DNA from: Luteimonas suaedae
GTDB lineage: Bacteria > Pseudomonadota > Gammaproteobacteria > Xanthomonadales > Xanthomonadaceae
Assembly (NCBI RefSeq): GCF_008312895.1
Contig: NZ_VSSP01000001.1
Coordinates: 1-64,000 of the forward strand
Reading direction: 5' to 3'
Length of the DNA stretch: 64,000 bases
A program made the translations under genes and the position numbers. A model generated the notes under the pieces. That model was not told the origin of the DNA. It saw nothing but the letters and a program-made list of their open reading frames with translations, and ran no database searches. Shown piece after piece: positions 26,726 through 35,358 of this stretch (position 1 is the stretch's first letter; each line of letters starts with the position of its first letter).

Positions 26726-27586
26726 ATGAACACTCCCTCCCATGTCCCGACGCCCGATGAGGAAAGCCAGCGCCAACAGTGGGATCGGGTTGCCGCCGGT
26801 TGGCAGAAGTGGTGGCGCACGATCGAGGACGCGGCGCACTGCGTCAGCGAACGGATGGTGGAGTTGGCGGAGGTGGAACCGGGACAGCGAGTGCTCGACA
26901 TCGCAACGGGGATTGGCGAGCCCGCGTTGCTGGCGGCAAGCCGTGTCGGACCTGCGGGACGGGTCGTCGCGACGGACATTTCATCCCGGATGCTCGATAT
27001 CGCCCGGGAAAGGGCGGCGATGGCGGGGCTGGCGAACGTGGAGTTCAGGCAGGCCGATGCGGGGTGGTTGGATTTCCCGGACGGCAGCTTCGATGCGATC
27101 CTCTGCCGATGGGGCGTGACGTCTCTGCCGAATCCGCCGGACGCCTTGGCGACGATACGCCGCGCGCTGGCCACCGATGGCGTGTTCGCCACGGCTGTGT
27201 GGGGCACAGGGGCCGACAGCCGCCCGTTGGCGAGCCTTGCGACGGCTGTCGCCCGGGACATGTTCGATCTGCCAGCGCCACCACCACAAGCGCCTTCGCT
27301 GCCTGGATCAGCGGAGGGCGCATTGAAGCAGGCGATGATTCACGCCGGGTTCGCGGATGTACGCGCCGAAGAGATCCGGCTGACCCTGGAGTGGGCATCC
27401 GCCGAAGCGTGCACGCAATACATCCTGGACGTGTCGCCGGACATTTCCGCCTTGTTCCTCGACAGGTCGTCCGGGCAGCGGGCGGAGTATCGGCAGAGAC
27501 TCGCCGAAAGACTGCGGCCGTACGTGATCAGTGATGGCAGCGTGCGCATTCCGAACATGACGATCTGCGCGGCGGGACGGCGATGA
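26726..27586 (+). CDS. Class I SAM-dependent methyltransferase (UbiE-like)
   Basis: The 286-residue protein shows VLDIATGIGEPALLAA (motif I, SAM binding), VVATDISSRMLDIARERAA (motif II with the acidic residue), NVEFRQADAGWLDFPDGSFD and LCRWGVTSLPNPPDAL, then a C-terminal cap domain. The layout is that of ubiquinone/menaquinone-type or small-molecule C/O-methyltransferases. An AGGAATCG stretch lies before the ATG. Neighbouring genes give no pathway, so the acceptor is unknown. Confidence 0.88.
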   Translation: MNTPSHVPTPDEESQRQQWDRVAAGWQKWWRTIEDAAHCVSERMVELAEVEPGQRVLDIATGIGEPALLAASRVGPAGRVVATDISSRMLDIARERAAMAGLANVEFRQADAGWLDFPDGSFDAILCRWGVTSLPNPPDALATIRRALATDGVFATAVWGTGADSRPLASLATAVARDMFDLPAPPPQAPSLPGSAEGALKQAMIHAGFADVRAEEIRLTLEWASAEACTQYILDVSPDISALFLDRSSGQRAEYRQRLAERLRPYVISDGSVRIPNMTICAAGRR

Positions 27587-27717
27587 GGGTCCGGATCGTC
27601 GCGATGGAGGTGGCAGAACCGAAAGGAACGGAGCGAACCATCCACCGCCAGCTTCGGCGGCGGTGACCCTGACGATCCGAGGATCATGGACGACACTGAG
27701 GTGATCATCCTGCCCCC

Positions 27718-27861
27718 GTAGGAGCGCGCCACGCGCGCGATGCCGCGGGCATCTCGCCGCCAACGGATTCCGGTCACCGACGTGCATTCCGGCCCGTGGC
27801 GAGACCGCCGATGACCGGGACCGGACACGCCGCCGGCATCGCGCGCATGGCGCGCTCCTAC
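27718..27861 (+). repeat. 144-bp GTAGGAGCGCGCC inverted-terminal repeat element, copy 1
   Basis: The element begins GTAGGAGCGCGCCACGCGCG and ends with the inverse arm ATGGCGCGCTCCTAC; the arms pair over about 25 bases and enclose roughly 90 bases containing GAGACCGCCGATGACCGGGA. Four more copies lie at 29056, 38387, 50648 and 52290. All sit between genes. The layout resembles a bacterial interspersed mosaic element built from two REP units. It fills part of the 439-base gap 27587-28025, which otherwise shows nothing. Confidence 0.85.
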
Positions 27862-28025
27862 GACGGCGGCTGTCGCCCGCTCGCGCCTGAGGCACGGTCC
27901 GCCGGCCGAGGATCATGGACGACGCGTGGTCTTGGAGCCCGGCGTCCGATGGGCCACGGCGCCTGACGCGACGCTTACGCGTCGCCGCATACGGTAGGCG
28001 CACCTGCACCGCCTACGGAGCCCGC

Positions 28026-28979
28026 ATGCGCAAGCCCCCGCCGAATCCACACGACCTCAGCCGGCATGACCTGGACGATATCCTCGGCACCATCAACGAG
28101 GAGGTACGTCAGCGTTTCGGCGAAGGCGAGGTGGCCGACTACATCCCCTCGCTGGCCGACGTGCCCAAGGACCGCTTCGGCATGGCCCTGGCCTTGCTGG
28201 ACGGCAAGATCCACGAGGTGGGGCATTCGCGCGAGCGTTTCTCGATCCAGAGCCTGTCCAAGGTGCATACGTTGACGCTGGCGCTGGAAGCGGTCGGTGA
28301 CGGGCTGTGGAGGCGGGTGGATCGCGAGCCCTCCGGCGACCCGTTCAACTCGCTGATCCAGCTGGAGCACGAGAAGGGCATCCCGCGCAATCCCTTCATG
28401 AATGCCGGTGCCTTGATCTGCGCCGACGTGATCCTGTCCAACTTCGACGACGCGGAGGCCACGCTGCTGGCGTTCATGCGTGCGCGCTCGGGCAACCCGG
28501 AAGTGGGCACGGACGAAGCGGTCGCCAAATCCGAGCGCGAGAGCGGCCACCGCAACGTGGCCATGGCCAACTTCATCCGCAGCTACGACAACCTGGACAA
28601 CGACGTGCAGGATGTCCTGGACTTCTACTACCTGCAGTGTTCGTTGTGCATGGACTGCGTGGACCTGGCGCGCAGCGTGCAGTACCTGGCCGATGGTGGT
28701 CATTGCGGAGCGTCGGGCGTGCAGGTGACCACCGCCGAGGGCGCCACGCGCATCAATTCGGTGATGATGACCGCCGGCACCTACGACGCCGCGGGTGACT
28801 TCGCCTACTACGTCGGGCTGCCCGCCAAGAGCGGGGTGGGCGGCGGCATCGCCGCGGTGGTGCCGCATGTGATGGGCCTGTGCGTGTGGTCGCCCGGGCT
28901 GGACGAGAAGGGCAACTCGCTGCTCGGGCGCTATGCGTTGCACCGCTTCACCCGGATGACGGGGCTGTCGGTGTTCTGA
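28026..28979 (+). CDS. glsA: Glutaminase A
   Basis: The 317-residue protein is a full-length beta-lactamase-fold glutaminase. Landmarks are GEVADYIPSLADVPKDRFGM, FSIQSLSKVHTLTLAL with the Ser-x-x-Lys nucleophile, GIPRNPFMNAGALI, ESGHRNVAMANF, DNDVQDVLDFYYLQCSL, and YVGLPAKSGVGGGIAAVVP near the end. It hydrolyses glutamine to glutamate and ammonia in the cytoplasm. The ATG at 28026 is chosen because family similarity begins there; the frame is open further upstream through non-family sequence. Confidence 0.95.
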   Translation: MRKPPPNPHDLSRHDLDDILGTINEEVRQRFGEGEVADYIPSLADVPKDRFGMALALLDGKIHEVGHSRERFSIQSLSKVHTLTLALEAVGDGLWRRVDREPSGDPFNSLIQLEHEKGIPRNPFMNAGALICADVILSNFDDAEATLLAFMRARSGNPEVGTDEAVAKSERESGHRNVAMANFIRSYDNLDNDVQDVLDFYYLQCSLCMDCVDLARSVQYLADGGHCGASGVQVTTAEGATRINSVMMTAGTYDAAGDFAYYVGLPAKSGVGGGIAAVVPHVMGLCVWSPGLDEKGNSLLGRYALHRFTRMTGLSVF

Positions 28980-29055
28980 GCGCGAGCGGAGGAACATGCA
29001 TGGCATCAGCCGGCAAGGCATCAGCCGGGCGCCCCAGGCATGCGGCCGGAGTTCC

Positions 29056-29198
29056 GTAGGAGCGCGCCATGCGCGCGATGCCGCGGGCATGGTGCCGCCA
29101 TGCGATTCCGTCTACCGGCGCGCCTTCCGGTTCGCGGCGGGACCGCCGATGACCAGGACCGTAGACGTCGCCGGTATCGCGTGCGTGGGCGCGCCTAC
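29056..29198 (+). repeat. GTAGGAGCGCGCC element, copy 2 (right arm degenerate)
   Basis: This copy shares the left arm GTAGGAGCGCGCCATGCGCG and the central CCGGTTCGCGGCGGGACCGC, but its right arm has decayed to GTGGGCGCGCCTAC. It has an additional shared left flank (29010-29055, GGCATCAGCCGGGCG...) also found before the 52.3-kb copy. It occupies most of the 371-base gap between glsA and the LysM gene. Confidence 0.82.
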
Positions 29199-29350
29199 AC
29201 GGCAGCTGCGTATGGCGGTGGTGGGCTGCGCGGGCGGGTGCGCAGTCAGGAAGTTGACGTTGGGTAACCTAGGGTCGACCCCTAGTGGTGATGCCGGTGC
29301 CGCCGCGCCTATGCTGCGATTCCCACTGTCCATAACGTAAGGATTGCGCC

Positions 29351-30091
29351 ATGAGCGGCGATATTCCCTATTCCGGTCCAAGCTTTCGGGATTCCGCATT
29401 GGTGACTTTGGACGAACTCCGGGCCGGAACGACCCAAGCCCCCGCAGGCACGACGGCCTACGAGGTGAAGCCGGGCGACAACCTGACCAAGATCGCGCAG
29501 GAGAACGGATACGCGAGCGTGGAGGAGCTGCTGGCGAACAATCCCCAGTATGCGGAACGCAATCCCGATCTGATCTATCCGGGCGAGGTGGTCTTCGTGC
29601 CTGCAGCCCAGGATCCGCAGACCCGGGCAGAAGAGGCCGCGCAGGCGCATAGCGAGAGCGTTGCGAACGGGGAGCCAAACGTCGATGGTTCCGATCAGAA
29701 GTTCTACAACCAGGCCTCATCTCACGCCGCCGGACTTGCGCAGACGACGGATGAGACGGCGCAGGCCTGGATCGAAGCAAAGGAAGCATCCGCATCCCAC
29801 AGCGCGCGTGTCGCGAATGGGGAACCGAACGTCAGCGGTTCTGATCAGCATCTCTACAACCAGGCCGCGAATGGCGCCAGTACGGAATTCGAGACGGCCG
29901 CGCAGGCGGAGATCGAGCTCGGGTCCCGTACCTTCGCCGCGAGCAACAGTCCTGAGGATCGCGCCAGCGCCGCCATCGAGGCCGGGGAAGGTATCGCCCA
30001 GAGGCTGGAGGCGCAGGGGCTTCCCGAAGCCGCTGCACGTGTGCGTGAACTGGCACAGCAACAGGCGGAGCAGATCCGCAACGAGGGCTGA
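29351..30091 (+). CDS. LysM-domain protein with a tandem repeat
   Basis: The 246-residue protein has no signal peptide. One LysM domain spans about residues 35-82 (TAYEVKPGDNLTKIAQENGY to LIYPGEVVFVP), which would bind peptidoglycan or chitin-like glycans. Two tandem copies of a 55-60-residue segment follow, each with HS-x-x-VANGEPNV-x-GSDQ-x-x-YNQA, then a helical Ala/Glu-rich tail. AAGGAT precedes the ATG. Lack of an export signal points to cytoplasmic use or a non-Sec secretion route, for instance as an effector; this is inference. Confidence 0.82.
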   Translation: MSGDIPYSGPSFRDSALVTLDELRAGTTQAPAGTTAYEVKPGDNLTKIAQENGYASVEELLANNPQYAERNPDLIYPGEVVFVPAAQDPQTRAEEAAQAHSESVANGEPNVDGSDQKFYNQASSHAAGLAQTTDETAQAWIEAKEASASHSARVANGEPNVSGSDQHLYNQAANGASTEFETAAQAEIELGSRTFAASNSPEDRASAAIEAGEGIAQRLEAQGLPEAAARVRELAQQQAEQIRNEG

Positions 30092-30147
30092 GGTCATCGC
30101 ACTGGGGAAAGGTGCCGCGGAAAGGTGCCGGTACGGATGGCACGTAG

Positions 30148-31062
30148 TCAAGAGGCGGGAGCTCCTGAATTCCCGCCGTCTGCCTTGATCGCCTCGGCGC
30201 GCAGCCACTCCGCGGCGGCCGCTGCGGCCGGGTCGCGTGCACCGCCTTCGGGCATCACCAAGTGATAGGTGTGGCCGGCGATCGATGGGCCGAACGGCTG
30301 CACCAGATGGCCGGCGGACAGTTCCTCGCGCACCAGCGCCAGGCTCAGCAGCGCGATACCCTGGCCGGCCACCGCCGCCTGGATCGCATGCCCCTCGTCC
30401 GAGAACCGCAGTTGCGCGGCGGATTCGGCGGCGAACCGCCCGGCCTGCGCGAACCAGACCTGCCAGGTGGGGTTGAGCGGTAATGGGCGCCGCCACTCGA
30501 AATGGATCAACGGCGCCTTGTCGAGGTCCGCAGGTGACGCGATGCCGAGCGCGGGATTGGCCACCGGCGCGAACCAGTCGGTGAACATGGCTTCTGCCAC
30601 GAGCCCCGGGTACGGGCCGCGCCCGTAGCGGATGGCGATGTCCACCTCGCTGCCGGCCAGGTCCACGGGCTCGTCCGACGCGTGCAGTTGCAGATCGATG
30701 CCGGGGTGCAGGCGATGGAAGCCCGCCGCCCGTGGTACCAGCCACTTCGTGGTGAAGGCGCTGGTGGCCGAGATCGTCACCCGGGCCCGGCGCCGGGTTC
30801 GCGCCAGGCGCTCGAGTGCGGCCTCGAATGCATCGAAGCCGGCGCGCAGCACCGGGTACAGCTGCGCGCCGGCCTCGGTCAGCGCCACCTTGCGCGCCTG
30901 CCGCCCGAACAGCGGCATGCCGGTGAGCGCCTCGAGCGCGCGGATCTGGTGGCTGACCGCGGTCGGCGTGACCGCCAATTCGCGCGCGGCGTGCTTGAAG
31001 CTGCCGTGGCGGGCGGCCGCTTCGAACGCGCGCAGGGCGGACAGGGGCAGGCGTCGGCGCAT
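30148..31062 (-). CDS. LysR family transcriptional regulator (GcvA-like)
   Basis: The 304-residue protein begins RRRLPLSALRAFEAAARHGS followed by the helix-turn-helix ELAVTPTAVSHQIRALEALT, the GcvA/AmpR-subgroup pattern. The effector domain contains DLAGSEVDIAIRYGRGPYPG and AVAGQGIALLSLALV. It is divergent from the RidA/OYE pair, with 137 bases between starts, so it probably regulates them. The C-terminal tail is Ala-rich and low complexity. Confidence 0.93.
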   Translation of the reverse strand: MRRRLPLSALRAFEAAARHGSFKHAARELAVTPTAVSHQIRALEALTGMPLFGRQARKVALTEAGAQLYPVLRAGFDAFEAALERLARTRRRARVTISATSAFTTKWLVPRAAGFHRLHPGIDLQLHASDEPVDLAGSEVDIAIRYGRGPYPGLVAEAMFTDWFAPVANPALGIASPADLDKAPLIHFEWRRPLPLNPTWQVWFAQAGRFAAESAAQLRFSDEGHAIQAAVAGQGIALLSLALVREELSAGHLVQPFGPSIAGHTYHLVMPEGGARDPAAAAAAEWLRAEAIKADGGNSGAPAS

Positions 31063-31199
31063 CGGGATAGGGATGAGGTGAGCTCATCTTATAGCTGACG
31101 ATTTCGCGTTTGTCGACGGGGAAATTTGGCATCAACATGGATGCAAGCCGGGATTCGAGATGAATCCAGATTCCCTTTCATCGAACCGAGGAACCGATC

Positions 31200-31595
31200 A
31201 TGCGCGAACGCGTCGTCACCCAGCCCGACCACTACGCTCCCTACCTGCTGTCGCAGGGCATCCGCTACGGCAACCTGCTGTTCGTCTCCGGCCAGGCCGG
31301 CGCCGGCGACGACGGCCGGATCGTTCCTGGCGGCTTCCGCGCCCAGGGCGAGCAGGCCTTCGCCAACCTCCGCCGGGCGCTGGAGGCCGGCGGCTCCAGC
31401 CTGGACCAGGTGATCAAGGTGACTATCTTCGTGACCGACATGGGCCACTTCCAGGACGTGGTGGAACTGCGCCGGACGTTCTTCTCCGAGCCGTATCCGG
31501 CCGACACCATCGCCGAGATCAAGGCGCTCTACGACCCGGCCGCGATGATCGAGATTGAGGCGATCGCCGCCGTCGATCCCGCCGGGAGCCGCTGA
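31200..31595 (+). CDS. RidA/YjgF family protein
   Basis: The 131-residue protein has the chorismate-mutase-like fold of RidA: YGNLLFVSGQAGAGDDGRIV, FRAQGEQAFANLRRALEAGG, VIKVTIFVTDMGHFQDV and EIEAIAAVD, with Arg in the usual AP.R position replaced by a KALYDPAAMIEIE context. It lacks the exact RVE catalytic Arg pattern of archetypal RidA, so it may belong to an Rid subgroup with a different imine substrate. GAGGAA precedes the ATG. The OYE gene starts two bases after its stop. Confidence 0.88.
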   Translation: MRERVVTQPDHYAPYLLSQGIRYGNLLFVSGQAGAGDDGRIVPGGFRAQGEQAFANLRRALEAGGSSLDQVIKVTIFVTDMGHFQDVVELRRTFFSEPYPADTIAEIKALYDPAAMIEIEAIAAVDPAGSR

Positions 31596-31596
31596 C

Positions 31597-32742
31597 ATGG
31601 CAGCGGACGGACATCCGCTGCAGCCGGATTCAAGCGTCGCACCGCTGTTCGCGCCGCTCGCTCTCGGCGGCCTGGCGCTGCGCAACCGCACGGCGGTGGC
31701 GCCGATGACCCGCGTGAGCGCCTCGGCGGATGGCCACGCGACCGCGCGCATGGCGGACTACTACCGCGCCTTCGCCGCGGGCGGGTTCGGCCTGGTGGTC
31801 AGCGAAGGCATCTACACCGACCAGGCCCATGCCCAGGGCTACCTGTTCCAGCCGGGCCTCGCCGACCACTCGCAGCGCGAGGCCTGGCGGCCGGTGGTGG
31901 AGGACGTGCATCGGCACGGCGCGCGCATGATCGCGCAGCTGATGCACGCGGGCGCGCTCTCGCAGGGCAACCGCTTCCGCGCCGGCACCCGCGGCCCGTC
32001 GGCGGTGCGGCCCAAGGGCCGGCAGCTGGCCTTCTACCGTGGCGACGGTGAATACCCGTTGCCGCAGGCGATGACGGAGGACGAGATCGCCAATGCGGTG
32101 CGCGGCTTCGCCGACGCCGCGGCGCGGGCCCGCGAAGCCGGCTTCGACGGTGTCGAGATCCACGGCGCCAACGGCTACCTGCTCGACCAGTTCCTCGCCG
32201 AGGGGGTCAACCTGCGCGACGACGGCTACGGCGGCGACGTGCGCGACCGGCTGCGATTGACGGTGGAGGTGGCGCAGGCGGTGCGTGCGGCGGTCGGTGC
32301 GGATTTCGTGGTGGGCGTGCGCATCTCGCAGGGCAAGGTCAACGACTTCGACCACAAGTGGAGCGGGGGCGAAGACGCCGCGGCCGTCATCTTCGGAACG
32401 CTCGGCCGGTTGCCGGTCGACTACCTGCACGTCACCGAGTTCGAGGCATGGCAACCCGCCTTCGGCGAAGGCCCCAGCCTGGCGGCGTTGGCGAAGCAGC
32501 ACGCGCCGATACCGGTGCTGGCCAACGGTTCGTTGCACGATCCCGCCCAGGCCGCCGGCATGCTCGCGCGTGGCGAGGCGGACGCGGTCACCCTCGGGCG
32601 CGGCGCGCTGACCCATTCCGACTGGCCGCAGCGGGTGCGCACCGGTGCCGTGATCGCTCCGTTCGACCGCGAACTGCTTTCACCGATCGCCGACCTCGCC
32701 AACGCCGATCGCCGCCAGGCCAAAAGGGATGGAGGGAACTGA
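31597..32742 (+). CDS. NADH:flavin oxidoreductase, Old Yellow Enzyme family
   Basis: The 381-residue barrel enzyme shows LFAPLALGGLALRNRTAVAP, MAEYYRAF-like MADYYRAFAAGGFGLVVSEG, IAQLMHAGALSQGN, DAAARAREAGFDGVEIHGAN with the catalytic His/Asn pair, GYLLDQFLAEGVNLRDDGYG and a phosphate-binding VTLGRGALTHSDWP. It should reduce activated C=C bonds using FMN and NAD(P)H. It is translationally coupled to the RidA-like gene, suggesting a joint role in handling unsaturated imines or enones under the divergent LysR regulator. Confidence 0.93.
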   Translation: MAADGHPLQPDSSVAPLFAPLALGGLALRNRTAVAPMTRVSASADGHATARMADYYRAFAAGGFGLVVSEGIYTDQAHAQGYLFQPGLADHSQREAWRPVVEDVHRHGARMIAQLMHAGALSQGNRFRAGTRGPSAVRPKGRQLAFYRGDGEYPLPQAMTEDEIANAVRGFADAAARAREAGFDGVEIHGANGYLLDQFLAEGVNLRDDGYGGDVRDRLRLTVEVAQAVRAAVGADFVVGVRISQGKVNDFDHKWSGGEDAAAVIFGTLGRLPVDYLHVTEFEAWQPAFGEGPSLAALAKQHAPIPVLANGSLHDPAQAAGMLARGEADAVTLGRGALTHSDWPQRVRTGAVIAPFDRELLSPIADLANADRRQAKRDGGN

Positions 32743-32779
32743 CCGACTCTCGCATCCTCGCCAAGGCCATGCTGCGGCC

Positions 32780-32895
32780 GGTCGCCCGGCCTGACTGCGA
32801 CCGGCCTGTTCAAAGGCCTTCTCCACCATGCGCTGGAATCGGGCGTCGCCCAGCGCTTTCTGTGTCGCATAGGCGCGGATGCGGCCATCGACCGC
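32780..32895 (-). pseudogene. Possible remnant of a C-terminal coding segment
   Basis: Read leftward from about 32890, one frame gives VDGRIRAYATQKALGDARFQ and then RMVEKAFEQAGR, which looks like the amphipathic end of a real protein. It has no start and no assignable family. It lies in the 250-base gap before the ATP-grasp operon. Low confidence. Confidence 0.25.
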
Positions 32896-32992
32896 TACCC
32901 CGCTTGGAAGTAGGGGATTCCCTCGATCCCCCTTTCATCCCTTCTTTATGGCGCGCAGGTCACGGTGTGTCTTACGTTCTCGCAGGATCCTG

Positions 32993-34417
32993 ATGCCCGG
33001 CACACCATTCATCTTCGACGAAATGGGCTGGCCAGACGCCATCCGGCCGCCATATTCGCTGATCGACGCCTGGTTGAAGTCGGCCACGGCGGAGCAACTG
33101 GGGCTCAAGCGTCGCGAAGCCGAGGTTCTGTTCCGGCGCATTGGCATCACGTTCGCCGTCTATACCGAAGGCGGCGACGCCGAGCGGCTGATCCCCTTCG
33201 ACCTGATCCCCCGCGTGCTGGCCCAGGCCGAGTGGCGGCGGCTTCGACAGGGGCTGGAGCAGCGGGCGAAGGCGCTCAACGCCTTCCTGCACGATGTCTA
33301 CCACGACCGCGACATCATCCGCGCCGGCCGCATCCCCGAGCGGCTGATCCTGCACAACGCCGAATTCCGGCCGGAAATGAACGGCCTGGATCTGCCGGGT
33401 CGCGTCTATTCGCACATCTCCGGCATCGACATGGTGCGCACCGGGCCGGACGACTACTACGTGCTCGAGGACAACTGCCGCACGCCCTCGGGCGTGTCGT
33501 ACATGGTGGAGAACCGCGAGGTGATGCAGCGCCTGTTCCCGGGCCTGTTCCGCCAGGCCCGGGTGGCGCCAGTGGCGCACTATGCCGACGAGCTGCTGGA
33601 GACCCTGCGCTCGGTGGCGCCGCCCAATTGCCACGGCGAGCCCACCGTGGTGCTGCTGACGCCCGGCACCCACAACAGCGCCTACTACGAGCACGCCTTC
33701 CTGGCCGACGAGATGGGCATCGACCTGGTCGAAGGCGCCGATCTGCTGGTGCGCAACGACGTGTGCTACATGCGCACCACCGCCGGGCTGGAGCGCGTGG
33801 ACGTCATCTACCGGCGCATCGACGACGACTACCTCGATCCGCTAGTGTTCCGCCCCGAGTCGGCCCTGGGTGCCGCCGGGCTGCATTTCGCCAACCGCGC
33901 CGGCAACCTCACCATCACCAATGCCGTGGGCGCGGGCATCGCCGACGACAAGGCCGTGTACATGCATGTGCCGGAGATGATCCGCTTCTACCTGGGCGAG
34001 GAGCCGCTGCTGTCGAACGTGCCCACCCACGACTGCAGCAAGCCCGACGAGCTCAAGTACGTGCTCGAGCACCTGGACGAACTGGTGGTGAAGGCAGTGC
34101 ACGGCTCCGGCGGCTACGGGATGCTGGTCGGCCCGCATGCGAGCAAGCAGGAGCTGGAGGATTTCCGGGCGCTGCTGAAGGCGAAGCCCGAGACCTACAT
34201 CGCCCAGCCGACGCTGGCGCTGTCCACCGTGCCCACTTTCGTCGAATCCGGCGTGGCGCCGCGGCACGTCGACCTGCGGCCGTTCGTGCTGTCGGGCAGC
34301 GACAAGGTGCGCGTGGTGCCGGGCGGGCTGACCCGGGTGGCGCTGCGCGACGGCTCGCTAGTGGTGAATTCGTCGCAGGGCGGCGGCACCAAGGACACCT
34401 GGGTGCTGGAGGAATGA
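32993..34417 (+). CDS. Circularly permuted type 2 ATP-grasp protein
   Basis: The 474-residue protein matches the permuted ATP-grasp family (DUF404/DUF407 type): RPPYSLIDAWLKSATAEQLG, GRVYSHISGIDMVRTGPDDY, VLEDNCRTPSGVSYMVENRE with acidic metal ligands, VVLLTPGTHNSAYYEHAFLA, and LDELVVKAVHGSGGYGMLVG for ATP. Known members form amide or peptide bonds or are uncharacterised. Its stop overlaps the alpha-E gene start. The set ATP-grasp, alpha-E and transglutaminase is a conserved cassette predicted to make or modify a peptide-like tag. Confidence 0.93.
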   Translation: MPGTPFIFDEMGWPDAIRPPYSLIDAWLKSATAEQLGLKRREAEVLFRRIGITFAVYTEGGDAERLIPFDLIPRVLAQAEWRRLRQGLEQRAKALNAFLHDVYHDRDIIRAGRIPERLILHNAEFRPEMNGLDLPGRVYSHISGIDMVRTGPDDYYVLEDNCRTPSGVSYMVENREVMQRLFPGLFRQARVAPVAHYADELLETLRSVAPPNCHGEPTVVLLTPGTHNSAYYEHAFLADEMGIDLVEGADLLVRNDVCYMRTTAGLERVDVIYRRIDDDYLDPLVFRPESALGAAGLHFANRAGNLTITNAVGAGIADDKAVYMHVPEMIRFYLGEEPLLSNVPTHDCSKPDELKYVLEHLDELVVKAVHGSGGYGMLVGPHASKQELEDFRALLKAKPETYIAQPTLALSTVPTFVESGVAPRHVDLRPFVLSGSDKVRVVPGGLTRVALRDGSLVVNSSQGGGTKDTWVLEE

Positions 34418-35358
34418 TGCTCGCGCGTACCGCCGACGGCCTGTTCTGGCTGGCCCGCTACATGGAGCGGGCCGACTACGTGGCGCGCCTGCTGCAGGTG
34501 GCGGAGCACATGAATGCCGTGCGCGTGGACACCAACCGCAGCAGCGAATGGGAGTCCGCCATCGTCGCGTCCGGCTGCGCGGAGAGCTTCGAGGCCACGG
34601 TCGAGCCGGCCGACGAAGCCAGCGTGATCCGCTTCCTGGCCTTTGAGCGCGCCAATCCATCGTCGATCGTCAACTGCATCGAAACCGCCCGCCGCAACGC
34701 CCGCGCGGTGCGTACATCGCTAACCACCGAGATGTGGGATGCGGTGAACCAGACCTCGCTGGAACTCGCCGACTTCACCCAGGGACCGTTGGATGCCGAC
34801 CGCCTGGCTGAGTTCCTGGACTGGGTGAAGGCGCGCGTGGGGCTCTTCCACGGTGTCTGCTCGAACGGCATGCTGCGGCGCGACAGCTACCACTTCATCC
34901 GCACCGGTCAGTTCCTCGAGCGTGCCGACAACACCGCGCGCCTGCTGGACGTGAAGTACCACGTGCAACTGCCCGAGGTAGCCGACGTCGGCGGCGTGGT
35001 GGACTACTACCAATGGCTGGCGATCCTGCGGGTGGTCGGCGCCCGACGCGCCTACCGGGTCCTGTTCAAGGGCCGGGTGCAGCCCGCGCACGTGGCCGAG
35101 CTGCTGATCTCGCGCACGGTATTTCCGCGCTCGCTGGCGTTTTGCTTCGAGCAGATCACCCAGCACCTGGATGCCATCCAGGCGCAGGATCCGCAGCTGG
35201 CCGCCGTCGCCCGCCGCCAGGCGCACGTGATGTACGCGCAGCTGCGCTTCGCCAGCATCGACCAGGTCATCGAAGATGGCCTGCACGAATACCTCACCGA
35301 CATGATCGACCGCACCCGCGACCTGGGCGCCGAGATCGCCAAGGGACACTTGTTCTGA
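34414..35358 (+). CDS. Alpha-E domain protein
   Basis: The roughly 314-residue all-helical protein carries the alpha-E signature: LARTADGLFWLARYMERADY at the start, NPSSIVNCIETARRNARAVR, and SYHFIRTGQFLERADNTARL, two related ERAD motifs. The tail FEQITQHLDAIQAQDPQLAA and YAQLRFASIDQVIEDGLHEY continues the helical array. Its activity is unknown. Two adjacent ATGs (34414 and 34417) can start it. It overlaps both neighbours, so the three proteins are made together. Confidence 0.92.
   Translation: MMLARTADGLFWLARYMERADYVARLLQVAEHMNAVRVDTNRSSEWESAIVASGCAESFEATVEPADEASVIRFLAFERANPSSIVNCIETARRNARAVRTSLTTEMWDAVNQTSLELADFTQGPLDADRLAEFLDWVKARVGLFHGVCSNGMLRRDSYHFIRTGQFLERADNTARLLDVKYHVQLPEVADVGGVVDYYQWLAILRVVGARRAYRVLFKGRVQPAHVAELLISRTVFPRSLAFCFEQITQHLDAIQAQDPQLAAVARRQAHVMYAQLRFASIDQVIEDGLHEYLTDMIDRTRDLGAEIAKGHLF

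Noticed and set aside
32965-34413. N-terminal extension of the alpha-E frame to 797 codons
   Set aside because: The extension overlaps the ATP-grasp gene in another frame and is Arg/Ala/Gly-rich; alpha-E homology begins at 34414.
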